Positions 50,760 to 60,297 of a stretch of 64,000 nt of DNA are shown one piece after another. Origin of the DNA: Brevibacillus centrosporus (GTDB lineage: Bacteria; Bacillota; Bacilli; Brevibacillales; Brevibacillaceae); the NCBI RefSeq assembly GCF_003710815.1, contig NZ_RHHP01000006.1, positions 124,001-188,000 on the forward strand, in the 5' to 3' direction. The notes below the pieces were generated by a model, which was not told the DNA's origin, did no database searches, and saw only the letters and a list, made by a program, of their open reading frames with translations. Numbering within the stretch: position 1 is the first letter of the stretch; each line of letters begins with the position of its first letter. Both the position numbers and the translations under genes were made by a program.

Positions 50760-51581
50760 GACATCCTTGTGCTCGTTCCACAAGATTTCAGGACCGGGCG
50801 CCTGCTCGTAGATCGAGGAGGGGAACCATTCGGAATAGATTCGTCCCCACACGTTTTGCAGTGTATCCGGGAATGGACCGATTGCCTCGAATACCGCCCA
50901 GGTCGAAGCGGGAATCTGGAGTGCAGTCAGGTGACTTGGGCATGCGTCTGTCGTGGCTACACCGATGTAATGGTCCAGCTCTCCCTTCTCGTCCATCCGC
51001 CCTTCCGAAAAATTCGTCGAAGCGCTGAGCAGCCCGTTAGGCTCGACGTTGGACAGACTCTTCAGCAGGTGAATAGCAGCTTCATCCAGCGTTGCCCACA
51101 TGGCGGCAATCTCTGGATTTACGCCGTCGAATTGAATGGGGACTCGTTTTTGGATGCCGACGATGGTGAACGCTTCTTTTTCCACGATTCGATAGTTCAT
51201 TTCTGTACCTCCCTGTATCGATAAATGGAAGGTCATGCGTGGATAAGCTTTTAGCACATGGCCGTGACGGCGCGCCTCCGAGGGAGTGATTCCGTGCAGC
51301 GCGATAAACGCCCTCGTAAAAGCATCAGCAGAGCTGTATCCGTATTTGACTGCGATGTCGATGATGCGAGCGTCCGTATTTGACAGCTCGAAAGCGGCGA
51401 GAGTCAGTCTTCTGCGACGGATATACTCGGAGAGCGACACGCCAGTGAGGAACGGGAACATGCGCTTGAAATGATACTCGGAACAAACCGCCAGCCTCGC
51501 CACTTCACGAAAATCAATTTCCTCTGTCAAATGATCCTCGATGTACGAGAGGGCGTCATTCAGCTTTTCCAGCAAATCCAT
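50706..51581 (-). CDS. AraC-family regulator with GyrI-like effector domain
   Basis: A 291-residue protein. The N-terminal double HTH is [55 protein letters not shown] then [20 protein letters not shown]. Residues about 130-290 are a GyrI-like ligand domain ending [11 protein letters not shown]. Members include regulators of drug responses (SbmC/Rob relatives). AAGGAGG precedes the ATG. Its end overlaps nagZ, and the expected family end lies at the stop, so the overlap is real. Confidence 0.92.
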   Translation of the reverse strand: MDLLEKLNDALSYIEDHLTEEIDFREVARLAVCSEYHFKRMFPFLTGVSLSEYIRRRRLTLAAFELSNTDARIIDIAVKYGYSSADAFTRAFIALHGITPSEARRHGHVLKAYPRMTFHLSIQGGTEMNYRIVEKEAFTIVGIQKRVPIQFDGVNPEIAAMWATLDEAAIHLLKSLSNVEPNGLLSASTNFSEGRMDEKGELDHYIGVATTDACPSHLTALQIPASTWAVFEAIGPFPDTLQNVWGRIYSEWFPSSIYEQAPGPEILWNEHKDVSSPVFRSEIWIPVAKRA

Positions 51582-51667
51582 ACGGCAGACCTCCTTTTCA
51601 TCTAGTAGAATAGCAGGGATTGAAGGGAGAGCTCCGACTATCCGTGCACAGGAAAGACGGGGCGAAT

Positions 51668-51696
51668 TTGGACAAGCTCGTCACAATGTGTATACT
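51668..51696 (+). promoter_or_regulatory. Promoter of the ydhK-like gene
   Basis: TTGGAC, 17 bases, TATACT, about 40 bases ahead of the start codon. GGAGGTG follows before the ATG. Confidence 0.7.
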
Positions 51697-51735
51697 GTTC
51701 ATGTGGACGACTATGAAAAATGGAGGTGTTTTTGA

Positions 51736-52224
51736 ATGAAAAAACTGCGACTGATTACGTTGATGCTCGTTGCTGCAATGGGCTTGAGTGCTTGCGGTGC
51801 GGACACTTCCAAGGCACCAGAAGGGGTCAAGGATGTGCAAAAAGCGGCCTTTCCCGTTGGTAGTGATGTGATCATCCATGCAGACCATATGCCCGGGATG
51901 AAAGGGGCAAAAGGCAAGATCGTTGCTGCCTACGATACGACGGCCTATGCGGTTACTTACACGCCTACAACAGGTGGAGCGCCAGTGACCAACCATAAAT
52001 GGATCATTCAAGAAGAAATCAAAAATCACAAAACAACCGCGTATAAGCCGGGAACAGAGGTCATTCTGAAAGCCGATCACGAAAAAGGAATGATGGATGC
52101 CTCAGCCAAAATCGAATCGGCAGAATCCACTACGGTCTACATGGTTGACTATACGCCAACGACCGGCGGCGGAGAAGTGAAGAACCACAAGTGGGTCATC
52201 GAAAGCGAGATTGCCAAGCCGTAG
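51736..52224 (+). CDS. YdhK-like lipoprotein with two DUF1541 repeats
   Basis: A 162-residue lipoprotein. The signal MKKLRLITLMLVAAMGLSAC ends in a lipobox cysteine at residue 20. Two repeats follow: FPVGSDVIIHADHMPGMKGAKGKIVAAYDTTAYAVTYTPTTGGAPVTNHKWIIQEEI and YKPGTEVILKADHEKGMMDASAKIESAESTTVYMVDYTPTTGGGEVKNHKWVIESEI. The His and Met residues (HADHMPGM, DHEKGMM) could bind copper or another metal. Function is unproven. Terminator at 52260. Confidence 0.92.
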   Translation: MKKLRLITLMLVAAMGLSACGADTSKAPEGVKDVQKAAFPVGSDVIIHADHMPGMKGAKGKIVAAYDTTAYAVTYTPTTGGAPVTNHKWIIQEEIKNHKTTAYKPGTEVILKADHEKGMMDASAKIESAESTTVYMVDYTPTTGGGEVKNHKWVIESEIAKP

Positions 52225-52259
52225 TGACCCTGAGCAGTGAAAATAGAATCGTGAGCAAT

Positions 52260-52306
52260 AGCGGCAGTCTTGGACTTTTCTTCGGTCCGGGCTGCCGTTT
52301 CTTTTT
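52260..52306 (+). terminator. Terminator after the ydhK-like gene
   Basis: AGCGGCAG pairs with CTGCCGTT around a long loop that contains a second small GGAC/GTCC stem. A TTTCTTTTT tract follows. Confidence 0.8.
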
Positions 52307-52482
52307 GGGGGAAGAAAAGGCTGCTACCTCTTCAGTATAACCGCTGTGAAGACTCCGGCAAAAAAATCAATAAATGGTAGAGAAAGTGAAAAAAGAGGTG
52401 AATATATTGAAGCTTACTATTCTGAATATTTAGTACAATGCAAACACACTGGCAATCATTCGTAGATTGAGGGGGTTTGTGT

Positions 52483-53816
52483 ATGAAAGTTTCCAAATGG
52501 TTCTCGGCTGTACTGAGTCTGGCTCTGTCTGTGGGGCTAGTCGCCGGGTGTAGCAAGTCTGCCAGCAATACGCCAGCAGCTAGCTCTGCGTGGAGGCAAT
52601 GGTCAAGCTGGGCAGACCGTTACACTGAAGATGGTGGAGAGTATCACGAGTCCACAGAGAACGGAGCTGCTCAAGGAATTGCTGGCACAGTTCGAGGAGA
52701 AAAATCCTGGCATCAAGGTCGATTTGATTTCCCCCCGTTTGAAGGGGTCGATCAGAAAATTACCCAGATGCTGATGGCCAAAGAAAAGCTCGATGTGCTG
52801 GAGGTGCGTGAGTTCAATGCGAAGCAGTTTTCCATGAACGGCTTTATTGAAAATCTGAAGCCGTACACGGACAAATGGAAAAATTACGACCAGCTGACGG
52901 ATATCGCCAAGCGACGGGCGACCTGGGTGGATAACACCCCGTACTACATTCCAAATGGCTTGTACCAGCGCGTGTTGTTTTATCGGACAGACTGGCTGAA
53001 GGAAGCGGGTCTGGAGGTGCCTAAAACGTGGGACGAACTGCTGGCTGCTGGGAAAAGCTGACAGACCCGGCGAAAAACCGCTACGGCTACAGCTTCCGTG
53101 GAGGACCGACTGGCTGGGATTATGCGCTGATCACCATCTGGGCGTATAACGGCAAAGAGGTCGATCCTGCGTCCGCGTTTTTCTTAAAGGACGGACGTAC
53201 CGTATTTGCGACTCCGGAATCTCTGCAAGCCATGAACTTCTATAAACAGCTCTATAAAGAAGCATCGCCTGCCGATTCTGTCAGCTGGGGCTTCCAGGAG
53301 ATGGTGCAGGGCTTCGTTTCAGGGTCGACCGCTATGCTGATCCAGGACCCGGATGTCATCGATGGGGCAAAAGAAAAAATGAAAGAGGGCACGTGGGCGG
53401 CAGCTCTGCTTCCGATCGGACCATCCGGAGTGGCGCAGCAGGTCGTCGGAGGTCCAGGCTGGGGGATGACAGCGTATTCCAAGCTCAAGGATGAGGCGTG
53501 GAAGCTGATCGAATTCCTCTCCGACCCAGAACAAAGCACGACTTATGCCAAACGGACCTCGGTCATTCCGGTCGTCAAATCAGCTGCCGAAGACGAGTTT
53601 TACTAGACAGGCTATTTCAAAGCCTTCATCGATATGAACGCACAAGCTGACGTTTTCATCGACGTTTCCAGACCGGTTGATTACAAGGGCTGGGGAGCAT
53701 GGCAAAGCGCGGCCGACAAAGATATTCAGAGCTATTTGCTCGACAAGATCACGGCTGAAGACCTGCTGAAAAAATGGGATGAGTATTGGACAAAAGAAAA
53801 AGCAGAGCGGAAATAG
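52483..53816 (+). pseudogene. Sugar ABC transporter substrate-binding protein, inactivated
   Basis: The frame begins with a lipoprotein signal (ALSVGLVAGC) and is a family 1 extracellular binding protein. Frame analysis shows breaks: near 52590 (the true sequence continues GGNGQAGQTVTLKMVES in another frame), near 52735 (six C bases where seven restore ISPPFEGVDQKI), near 53050 (LLAAGKS stops where a one-base gain restores EKLTDPAKNRYGYSF), and a TAG at 53604 inside DEFY-TGYFKAFIDMN. The rest to DEYWTKEKAERK is intact. It cannot make a full protein. It belonged to the MalF/MalG-type operon downstream. Confidence 0.92.
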
Positions 53817-53836
53817 GCGAAGGGAGGAAGTCCTAG

Positions 53837-54367
53837 GTGCAATCAGAGAAGCCCGTCGTCATGACGAATAAGCGGGCGGCTGCAGAGCGAAAAAAACCGT
53901 TTCGGCTGAAGGGAGAGGGCCAGTTCATTTTCTGGTGCCTCTTCCCGGCCCTGCTGTTCGTAGCTGTCTTTACGTACTATCCGCTTCTTCGCGGAGTCGT
54001 CATGTCCTTTCAAAACTACACCCTCTTTGATTTGTTGAACATACAATTCATCGGACTGGACAACTTTGTCAATGTCGTGACGAGCCCTGACTTCCCTCGA
54101 GTAGCGCTTAACAGCTTTTTCTGGGTCGTATGCTCGCTGTATTTCCAGCTGCTTTTTGGATTGACTCTCGCCTTACTGATGCGGCGGAGGTTTCGTGGCA
54201 GAGGAATTTATCAGGCGCTTGTGTTTTTTCCTTGGGCGATGTCGGCCGTCATCATCGCGAACATCTGGTACGGGGTGGCTTTCTTCGCCATCATGATTTT
54301 GGCGGCGCTGCAATCGATCCCGGAAGAGCTGTACGAAGCAGCCGCGATGGATCGGGCCAGTCATGGG
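53837..54367 (+). pseudogene. Sugar ABC permease (MalF type), 5' part, interrupted
   Basis: GTG start with AAGGGAGGAAG ahead. The first membrane segment and periplasmic part are normal (FPALLFVAVFTYYPLLRGVVMSFQNYTLF). After FFPWAMSAVIIANIW the frame jumps to YGVAFFAIMILAALQSIPEELYEAAAMD, so about 60-70 residues have been lost in frame. The coupling loop then breaks off at DRASH (near 54367). The missing end of the gene begins at 56426. Confidence 0.88.
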
Positions 54368-54418
54368 GTTCTTCTCCGCCCTACTGAAAAATTAAAAACG
54401 ATTCTCAAGATCTTTCGT

Positions 54419-54619
54419 TCAATGTCGGAGAGATGCATCCTGCTTCACCCAGCCTAACTGGTACAGGTCTTTCACGAAACGGCTTGTTCTATCATCAGCA
54501 GCTAGATCAGCCATGCTTGCACCCATTTCTACTGAGCGCAATACGCGTAAATGATTGACCGTCAGTACTGGTACGTCACGCATTTTCTCATCATCCGGAA
54601 CAGTCAATATTTCTACCAT
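54419..54619 (-). CDS. Small unrecognised protein in the AT-rich insertion
   Basis: From ATG 54619 (AAGGGA ahead) it is 66 residues: MVEILTVPDDEKMRDVPVLT, NHLRVLRSVEMGASMADLAA, DRTSRFVKDLYQLGWVKQD. The frame continues upstream to 54718 (THLYITSSLVYIGN-type segment), and a stronger site, AAAGGAGAGG, lies at that edge but no ATG, GTG or TTG is well spaced from it. I do not recognise the protein. It looks like a small cytoplasmic helical protein. Confidence 0.45.
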   Translation of the reverse strand: MVEILTVPDDEKMRDVPVLTVNHLRVLRSVEMGASMADLAADDRTSRFVKDLYQLGWVKQDASLRH

Positions 54620-54890
54620 TGGGTCATTCCCTTGTGGCGAACGTACGTTCCCAATATAAACCAAAGAGCTTGTAATATACAAATGAATTGTAGTTAAGCC
54701 TCTCCTTTCTAAAACCAAAAGTAGCAGCTTCTAATTACCTAACGGTAAAAGTAGCTGCTTTTTCATATGATACAAATTGCATCTTGGGTTATGCTCGGGG
54801 AGACACGTATGTATTTATTCCGTACTGCTTGTTTTTATGACCTTAAGAACAATTCCAAGGACCAGTAACAACAAATTACTTTGATTATAG

Positions 54891-55283
54891 TTATTTGTCG
54901 TATTGTTTAAATTCAACTAATGTATTAGGCATATTTAATGGCCACATTCTTCCCTCAATGAAAATATAGCTAAAAACATACTTACCATTTTGTTCGATTT
55001 GATCATAGGTCTCTTTAGCACTAAGTGTATTACTCTTTTCAGGAGAGGAGCTTAACAAGTTTACCTTATCTCCAATTCTAATTGTCTTCTCATTGCTACA
55101 AAATTCTGTTTCGTTATTTAAACAAATATGCTTAATACTAAGAAAATATTTGTTATTTTCTACCCATTTGTTTGTTACCATAACAAACCCATACGTTTTA
55201 CTATATGCCTGAAAGTTCAGATATAACCCGATTATACTAAGCATAAGTAGGAGCATAATAATTAGTACTACTTTTTTTTTCAT
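54891..55283 (-). CDS. Small membrane-anchored protein, unknown, in the AT-rich insertion
   Basis: A 130-residue protein with one N-terminal membrane segment (KKKVVLIIMLLLMLSIIGLYL) and a soluble exterior part with two cysteines (CLNNETEFC) that could pair outside the cell. The start overlaps the stop of the upstream secreted-protein gene (ATGA), so the two are one transcriptional unit. I do not recognise a family. Codon use is AT-rich, unlike the flanks. Confidence 0.7.
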   Translation of the reverse strand: MKKKVVLIIMLLLMLSIIGLYLNFQAYSKTYGFVMVTNKWVENNKYFLSIKHICLNNETEFCSNEKTIRIGDKVNLLSSSPEKSNTLSAKETYDQIEQNGKYVFSYIFIEGRMWPLNMPNTLVEFKQYDK

Positions 55284-56203
55284 AATACATCCTCCCCCTG
55301 AATATCATTTGTCCACCAAGGGTGAGAATACGCTCCAGCGTATGTGAAAGTTTCACCAGTTTTACTTACAGGAATTCTAATTTCTTCATGGCCCGTTCCT
55401 CTAATTTCATATGCAGTATTGATGTCACCCTGTTCAAAAGACCAATCCGTACCCTCTAAATTGGTTTCATCACTCTCCACCGGGACAGTTAACCATTTAC
55501 CTCCTCCATAATGATCGTCTGGAACCAGAGCCTGTACATTTGCCCAGTCTCCTGATGCATACTTTGTTCCTTCATCTCCCCAATAAAGTGCAAAGCGATC
55601 AGTCAGATTTTGCATAGGTGGCACATCCCACTCGAACTCTACGTAAAAATTATATTTGAATTCCTTACCGGTACCGGTTAATCCAGCCCATGTTACATAA
55701 GTCTTTCCATGCCAAACATCGTCTTCTTGGTCCCAGCCAGTGCTAAATAGATCGATATTTTTATTGGATTTCTTTTCGGATTTTAACTGTTCTTTTATTT
55801 CTTCAATGCTATCCCCCTCAAATGTTACTTCATTTTCCCCATCTCCAACACGATATGTAGCATTAACTGGGGTCGTCTTGACTCTTTTACCACCATCGGA
55901 TACAAGTCTTTGCTTTAGAGTAATACCCATATCAGCAATTTCACCTTTAGAAAAACCCATCTCCCTTAAAATTTTATCTAACTGTCTTTCATTCAGTTCC
56001 TCAGCAAACGAAACTGGACTAATTCTACCATCTTCGAATTTTTTCACTTCGTAATTATCACCGATATCAATATCCAAAGTCTTTTCACTACTCGCAAATG
56101 TAGGAACTACAAATAAAGACAAAACGAGTGAAGAAATCACAGCAAAGGGTGTAAACTTCTTAACCATAGTTCTTACCATCTTTTCCATTTTTTGCTTTTT
56201 CAT
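55280..56203 (-). CDS. Secreted protein of about 300 residues, unknown, in the AT-rich insertion
   Basis: About 307 residues with a signal peptide (VKKFTPFAVISSLVLSLFVVPTFASS). The N-terminal 130 residues are charged and helical (FAEELNERQLDKILREMGFSKGEIADMG ... TFEGDSIEEIKEQL). The C-terminal half is aromatic and beta-rich (GWDQEDDVWHGKTYVTWAG ... YNFYVEFEWDVPPM ... GAYSHPWW). Several starts are possible; I use the second of two adjacent start codons. It is translationally coupled to the small membrane protein that follows. No family recognised. Confidence 0.7.
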   Translation of the reverse strand: MKKQKMEKMVRTMVKKFTPFAVISSLVLSLFVVPTFASSEKTLDIDIGDNYEVKKFEDGRISPVSFAEELNERQLDKILREMGFSKGEIADMGITLKQRLVSDGGKRVKTTPVNATYRVGDGENEVTFEGDSIEEIKEQLKSEKKSNKNIDLFSTGWDQEDDVWHGKTYVTWAGLTGTGKEFKYNFYVEFEWDVPPMQNLTDRFALYWGDEGTKYASGDWANVQALVPDDHYGGGKWLTVPVESDETNLEGTDWSFEQGDINTAYEIRGTGHEEIRIPVSKTGETFTYAGAYSHPWWTNDIQGEDVL

Positions 56204-56206
56204 CAC

Positions 56207-56425
56207 CTATTATATGGGATGTTCATTTCCGTGTAAATAGTTACATATATTTCGCTTCACGTAATTAATTGAATCGCAACAATAATCAGATATAATTACA
56301 TGCTAATATAATCATTTTTCCAGTTCTTTAAATTATAAAGCTGTTGATTTTTAAAGTATAAATACTCTAATTTGCTCATGCTAATGTATACAATTAAAAT
56401 AGTGGTAACAATTCTGCTTAGCTAT
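56207..56425. other. Non-coding AT-rich stretch at the right end of the insertion
   Basis: About 220 bases, very AT-rich, carrying the likely minus-strand promoter of the secreted-protein gene. I see no other structure. Confidence 0.5.
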
Positions 56426-56721
56426 GTCGTTTCCAGCAGCTGTGGAGAATCACACTGCCTTACATCCTGCCGACCATGCTGGTGACGATCCTTTTGCGCG
56501 TCATCTGGATCTTGAACTTCCCAGACATCATCTACGCGATGACAAACGGAGGACCAGCCGGATCTACGCATATTTTCGCCACGTTCATGATCGAGAAGGT
56601 CATTTTCGGACAGGACTACGGCCAGGCATCGGCTATTGGTGTCATCATCGTGCTGATTTTGCTGCTGTTCACGGTGTTTTACGTCAAGGCGACACGAGTG
56701 GAGAAGGGAGGTGACTTCTGA
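56426..56721 (+). pseudogene. Sugar ABC permease (MalF type), 3' part
   Basis: The frame reads RFQQLWRITLPYILPTMLVTILLRVIWILNFPDIIYAMTNGGPAGSTHIFATFMIEKVIFGQDYGQASAIG, ending KATRVEKGGDF. This is the exact C-terminal continuation of the permease fragment that ends near 54367. No start codon with a site exists, so it is untranslated unless by read-through. Confidence 0.9.
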
Positions 56722-57554
56722 TGGAGCGAGATAACGTTTGGTGGAAAACAGGCAGGGTCGTCGTGCTGGGAGGGTTCCTGGCATTCGCGATCTTCCCGCT
56801 GTATTGGATCGTCATTACTTCGCTCAAAGGACAGCAGGAGATTTTTGCGCTGCCCATACGCTATTGGCCGGAATCGGCTACGCTGCTCAACTACATTGAA
56901 ATCTTTCGGATCTCTCACTTTCAGGTGTACATCTGGAACAGCTTCCTCGTATCGCTGGTTGCCTCCTCCGTGGTCGTCTTGATTGCGATGCTGGGCGGGT
57001 ATGTGCTGGCGCGTTTCTCCTTCCGCGGCAAAAGACAGGTGATGCTCGGATTTTTACTCACCCAAATGATCCCGATGTTCATCGGTATGGCGCCCCTGTA
57101 CGTGATGATGTCACGCATGCACATCCTTAACAGTCTGGTATCGCTGATGCTCGTCTACACGATGATGCTGATCCCTTTTTGCACCATCATCATGTCCGGC
57201 TTTTTTCAGCGGATTCCAAACGCTTTGGAGGAAGCGGCGATGATAGATGGCTGCTCGCGAACTCATGCCTTGTTTCGGGTCATCGTACCCGTTATGCTGC
57301 CGGGCATTGCCGCGACCTTTATTTTCGCGTTTGTCCAATGCTGGAACGAGCTGATCATGGCGGTCTTGTTCATCGACGAGGAGTCCGTCAAGACGATCCC
57401 AGTCGCCATGAATGCTTTCATCAAAAAGTACGACATCGAGTGGGGGGCCATGTCGGCAGCCACCGTGCTGTCTGTGATCCCGACCATGCTGCTGTTCGCC
57501 TTTTGCGAGAAATACCTAGTGGAGGGGCTGACACAGGGGGCTGTAAAAGGGTAG
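56721..57554 (+). CDS. Sugar ABC transporter permease, MalG type
   Basis: A 277-residue permease that appears intact: FLAFAIFPLYWIVITSLKGQQEIFALPIRYWPES at the start and the coupling motif EEAAMIDGCSRTHALFRVIVPVMLPG. GAAAGGAGGTGA precedes the ATG, which overlaps the stop of the MalF fragment. Because the binding protein and the partner permease are broken, it is probably a functionless survivor. Confidence 0.93.
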   Translation: MERDNVWWKTGRVVVLGGFLAFAIFPLYWIVITSLKGQQEIFALPIRYWPESATLLNYIEIFRISHFQVYIWNSFLVSLVASSVVVLIAMLGGYVLARFSFRGKRQVMLGFLLTQMIPMFIGMAPLYVMMSRMHILNSLVSLMLVYTMMLIPFCTIIMSGFFQRIPNALEEAAMIDGCSRTHALFRVIVPVMLPGIAATFIFAFVQCWNELIMAVLFIDEESVKTIPVAMNAFIKKYDIEWGAMSAATVLSVIPTMLLFAFCEKYLVEGLTQGAVKG

Positions 57555-57561
57555 GAACCGA

Positions 57562-57600
57562 AAAGAGCACAATCCTTTTCACAGAGGATGTGCTCTTTCT
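57562..57600 (+). terminator. Terminator of the sugar ABC operon
   Basis: AAAGAGCAC pairs with GTGCTCTTT, with inner AATCCT/AGGAT pairing, followed by CTC-TTT. It closes the decayed operon and faces the convergent hypothetical gene. Confidence 0.85.
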
Positions 57601-57613
57601 CATTTTCATACTG

Positions 57614-58057
57614 TTATTGGGCCAGCTCGATCCGAACGATGGTTTCTTTTTGAACCGGCTGTTTTTCCAGCTCGATAATACGCCAGTTTGGAGAAAGCGT
57701 AGAATGTACGTCAGCGAGTGCGTCATCTGTCAAACGGATTTGATCCAGCGCCGTTTCCTGTACCTGATAATCGGTTTCGGCAGTCAGTCCAAAGCGTTTG
57801 TTCAGCAGGAACTTGACACCGTTGATCGTCGCGAATTTGATTTGATAGCCCTCACGAATGGCTGTTTCCAATGTGAATGGATCCTGCTGGGCAAGCTCGA
57901 ACAAATCGCTGAAATCGTAGCGGCCGCCCTCGACATCTGCGAAGGCTTGACGATTGTCGGTACGCAGCTTGTGGATGATTTCTTCATCGACAAAACCGTT
58001 GGCACGAGCCGTCTCCAGCAGCATCATTTCCCATTGTGAAAGCTTGACGGTAGACAT
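57614..58057 (-). CDS. Conserved-looking hypothetical protein
   Basis: About 147 residues from the ATG at 58057, which follows GAGGAGGAG; a longer reading from 58093 lacks a site. MSTVKLSQWEMMLLETARANGFVDEEII is followed by acidic helices and a beta-rich end (INGVKFLLNKRFGLTAETDY ... NWRIIELEKQPVQKETIVRIEL). No signal or membrane segment. Not recognised. Confidence 0.7.
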   Translation of the reverse strand: MSTVKLSQWEMMLLETARANGFVDEEIIHKLRTDNRQAFADVEGGRYDFSDLFELAQQDPFTLETAIREGYQIKFATINGVKFLLNKRFGLTAETDYQVQETALDQIRLTDDALADVHSTLSPNWRIIELEKQPVQKETIVRIELAQ

Positions 58058-58179
58058 GAAAGCTCCTCCTCGCCTGTATGTAGTATGCATCATTAATCCG
58101 CCAGAAACCCAGATACTTACTAGTATAAAGGAGTGCGAGGGGGAATCACAACTGACCTGCTTTATTTATTCCGACTTTT

Positions 58180-59076
58180 TTAGTTGGATAAGGAAAGGCT
58201 TTCGTTTCGCTTTGTTGTCGCTTCCTTGGAGGTCGTTGTCAATGTCACACCAGCAATAATCAGAAGCGCACCGAGCAGCTGTATGGACGTGACTGGCTTG
58301 GCAAGCAGGAAAAAACCGAAGAGCATGGCGATAAAAGGCTCCAGATTGGAGAACATCGCCGCTTTGGCGGCACCGACCTTTTGCAGCTGACTATTCCAGA
58401 TCAAGGTGACGATCCCGTGCATGACGACAGCTGTCACGAATAACAGAAGCCACGAAGAAAGCTGAAGACTGACGGTCGCTGCAGGTGCGCTGATCAGAAC
58501 GAACGGCAGCATCGAGCCAAACCCTATGAGATTGGATGCAAGAGTCGTGACGAGCGGCGGCAGTCGATGGCCGAGCAGACGAACGAGGATAATCGAGATG
58601 GCAAAGGTGATCATCGTCAAAAAGATCCACAGGATGCCAGCGTCAAAATGCAGCTCGGCTCCGTTGTAGATGACGAACAGAACGCCTGCGGTACCGATGA
58701 CAGAACCGATCGCCATGCGCGGGGTCAGGGACTCCTTCAGAAATATTGCTGCCAACATTGCCGTGACGATTGGAGTCAAAGCCAATACAAGCGCAGAAGT
58801 GGTCGGGTCAGCCGTGACAAGACCTTTGTAAAAGGACCACTGGTTGATGAAGACACCGACGATCCCGAGTGTGCCGAGCAGCAGCCAATCCGTCCGTGAT
58901 AGAGTGGGCATCGAAAGGCGGCCGCGAGCCCAGATGAGCAAAAAGATCGTGATGAACAGCAAGCGCAAGGCGGATAAAAGCAAGGGGGAGAACTCTGCGA
59001 CAAGCATTTTGCCGAACACAAAGTTGCTCCCCCATGCCGTGACGCAAAAGATGAGCAGAAGATAGGAGCGCAGCAT
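58180..59076 (-). CDS. EamA-family (DMT) transporter
   Basis: A 298-residue protein with ten membrane segments in two EamA repeats: VTAWGSNFVFGKMLVAEFSPLLLSALRLL and LVRLLGHRLPPLVTTLASNLIGFG. The second repeat contains SQLQKVGAAKAAMFSNLEPFIAMLFGFFLLAKPVTSIQLLGALLIIAGVTLT. These proteins export metabolites; the substrate is unknown. GGAAGGAAAG precedes the ATG. Confidence 0.93.
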   Translation of the reverse strand: MLRSYLLLIFCVTAWGSNFVFGKMLVAEFSPLLLSALRLLFITIFLLIWARGRLSMPTLSRTDWLLLGTLGIVGVFINQWSFYKGLVTADPTTSALVLALTPIVTAMLAAIFLKESLTPRMAIGSVIGTAGVLFVIYNGAELHFDAGILWIFLTMITFAISIILVRLLGHRLPPLVTTLASNLIGFGSMLPFVLISAPAATVSLQLSSWLLLFVTAVVMHGIVTLIWNSQLQKVGAAKAAMFSNLEPFIAMLFGFFLLAKPVTSIQLLGALLIIAGVTLTTTSKEATTKRNESLSLSN

Positions 59077-59103
59077 GTGACATTCTTTCCTTCCGAAGTG
59101 CAG

Positions 59104-60297
59104 CTAAGTACGGGCTTTCGTGCGCATGTAGTGCTTGTGTACGCTGGCGATGCACAAATAAAGGAGCAGGACGAGGGCCGTGACAGACGACGCGATCCAG
59201 ATCGCTTTCATGTTGTCCACGTACAGCCTGCTGATGTACCCGCTCGCAAGCCCGGCAATGGCACTGATGATGATGAAATTGCTCGCTCTGCCCCTCGTCA
59301 GGATGATGACGATCACGGGCAAGAACAGCGAGGCGTAAATAATGCCAAAGAAAAAGAGAAGGTCGAGCAGAGTCGGCGTAAAGTACAACGTCAGACAAAA
59401 GGAGACTGCACCAGTCACGATTGCGAGGGTGTAGCCGAGACGAATTTTTTGCCGCTCACTCGCTTCCGGTCGAAACAGCTGATAGACGTTGTTCACCATG
59501 AGGCTGATCATCGAGTGCAGCCCGGCTCCGAAGGCAGAGGTGATGGCGCCAAAGGAACAGAGCACAAAAAGCACGAGCAAAAACAGGGTATCGATCTTTC
59601 GGACAAGCTCAAACAACAGGGAAAAAATGTCATGAAAGCCGCCGGAAAACAGCACGATGAAGATCATAGCCGAAAAGGCGAGGGGGATTGTAGCAAAGAT
59701 CAGGCCAGACAAGAGAAAGGTAGGGACGACTTTTTTCTCCTCCATCATATAGAGCCGCTGCCACGTCGCCTGATCGACGAATACCTGCCCGAAGCCGATC
59801 AGCACGCCCGTCACGATGAAGAGCATGCCCTCGTGATTGTTCAGCACCAACAGGTACGGATGATAGAGCCGCAAGCCGTTGAAGACGTGCTCGACCCCTT
59901 TTCCGATAAAAAAGTAAACCGGAATCAAGATCGCCGTGGCAAAGGTAATCACAATCTGCACATTCGCAAAACGATGAATGGTTCGAATGCCGCCAATACC
60001 TGCAAACAGGACACAGAAGACGAAAAAGCAGAGCAGGCCCAAAGGGATCGGCAAGCCGAACAGGATGTTCAGCAGCACGCCGCCAGCCATGCCTTGGACA
60101 AACATGCCCTCGATGCTGGTGATGAGCAGAATAGCGATCATGGTCCAATAACCAAAGGGATGCAGCTTGCTGCGCATGTAGTCACCGATAGTCATTCCGC
60201 CAGCCAAATCACTGCGGACTTTGCGGCCGAGCCAGCCAAAGGCGATCAGGGCAAAAGCACCCATCAAAGAGAAGCCGATTCTCGTGAAAACGCCGGC
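59104..60297 (-). pseudogene. Sodium:solute symporter (SSS family), N-terminally truncated
   Basis: About 395 residues of an SSS-family transporter from FTRIGFSLMGAFALIAFGWLGRKVRSDLAGGMTIGDYMRSKL onward, including SIEGMFVQGMAGGVLLNI and ATWQRLYMMEEKK. The normal first membrane segment and start are gone. Upstream, the frame runs into response-regulator DNA in the wrong frame (RRSSTWPILRQRCTS). The join near 60290-60300 shows a deletion that removed the space between the two genes. Confidence 0.82.

Larger units (their letters stand above)
54368..56425. mobile_element. AT-rich insertion of about 2 kb in the MalF-type permease gene
   Basis: The permease sequence stops near 54367 and resumes at 56426 with FQQLWRITLPYILPTMLVTI. 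The inserted stretch is visibly much richer in A and T than its flanks and carries three minus-strand reading frames plus a hairpin of near-repeats (AAAAGTAGCAGCTT and AAAAGTAGCTGCTT, 54715-54760). No transposase is present. A three-base GTC may be duplicated at the ends; I see no terminal inverted repeats. Exact ends are uncertain by some bases. Confidence 0.75.

Noticed and set aside
54368-56425. Calling the AT-rich insertion a complete transposon
   Set aside because: There is no transposase or convincing terminal inverted repeat, and the possible 3-base duplication is too short to be decisive.
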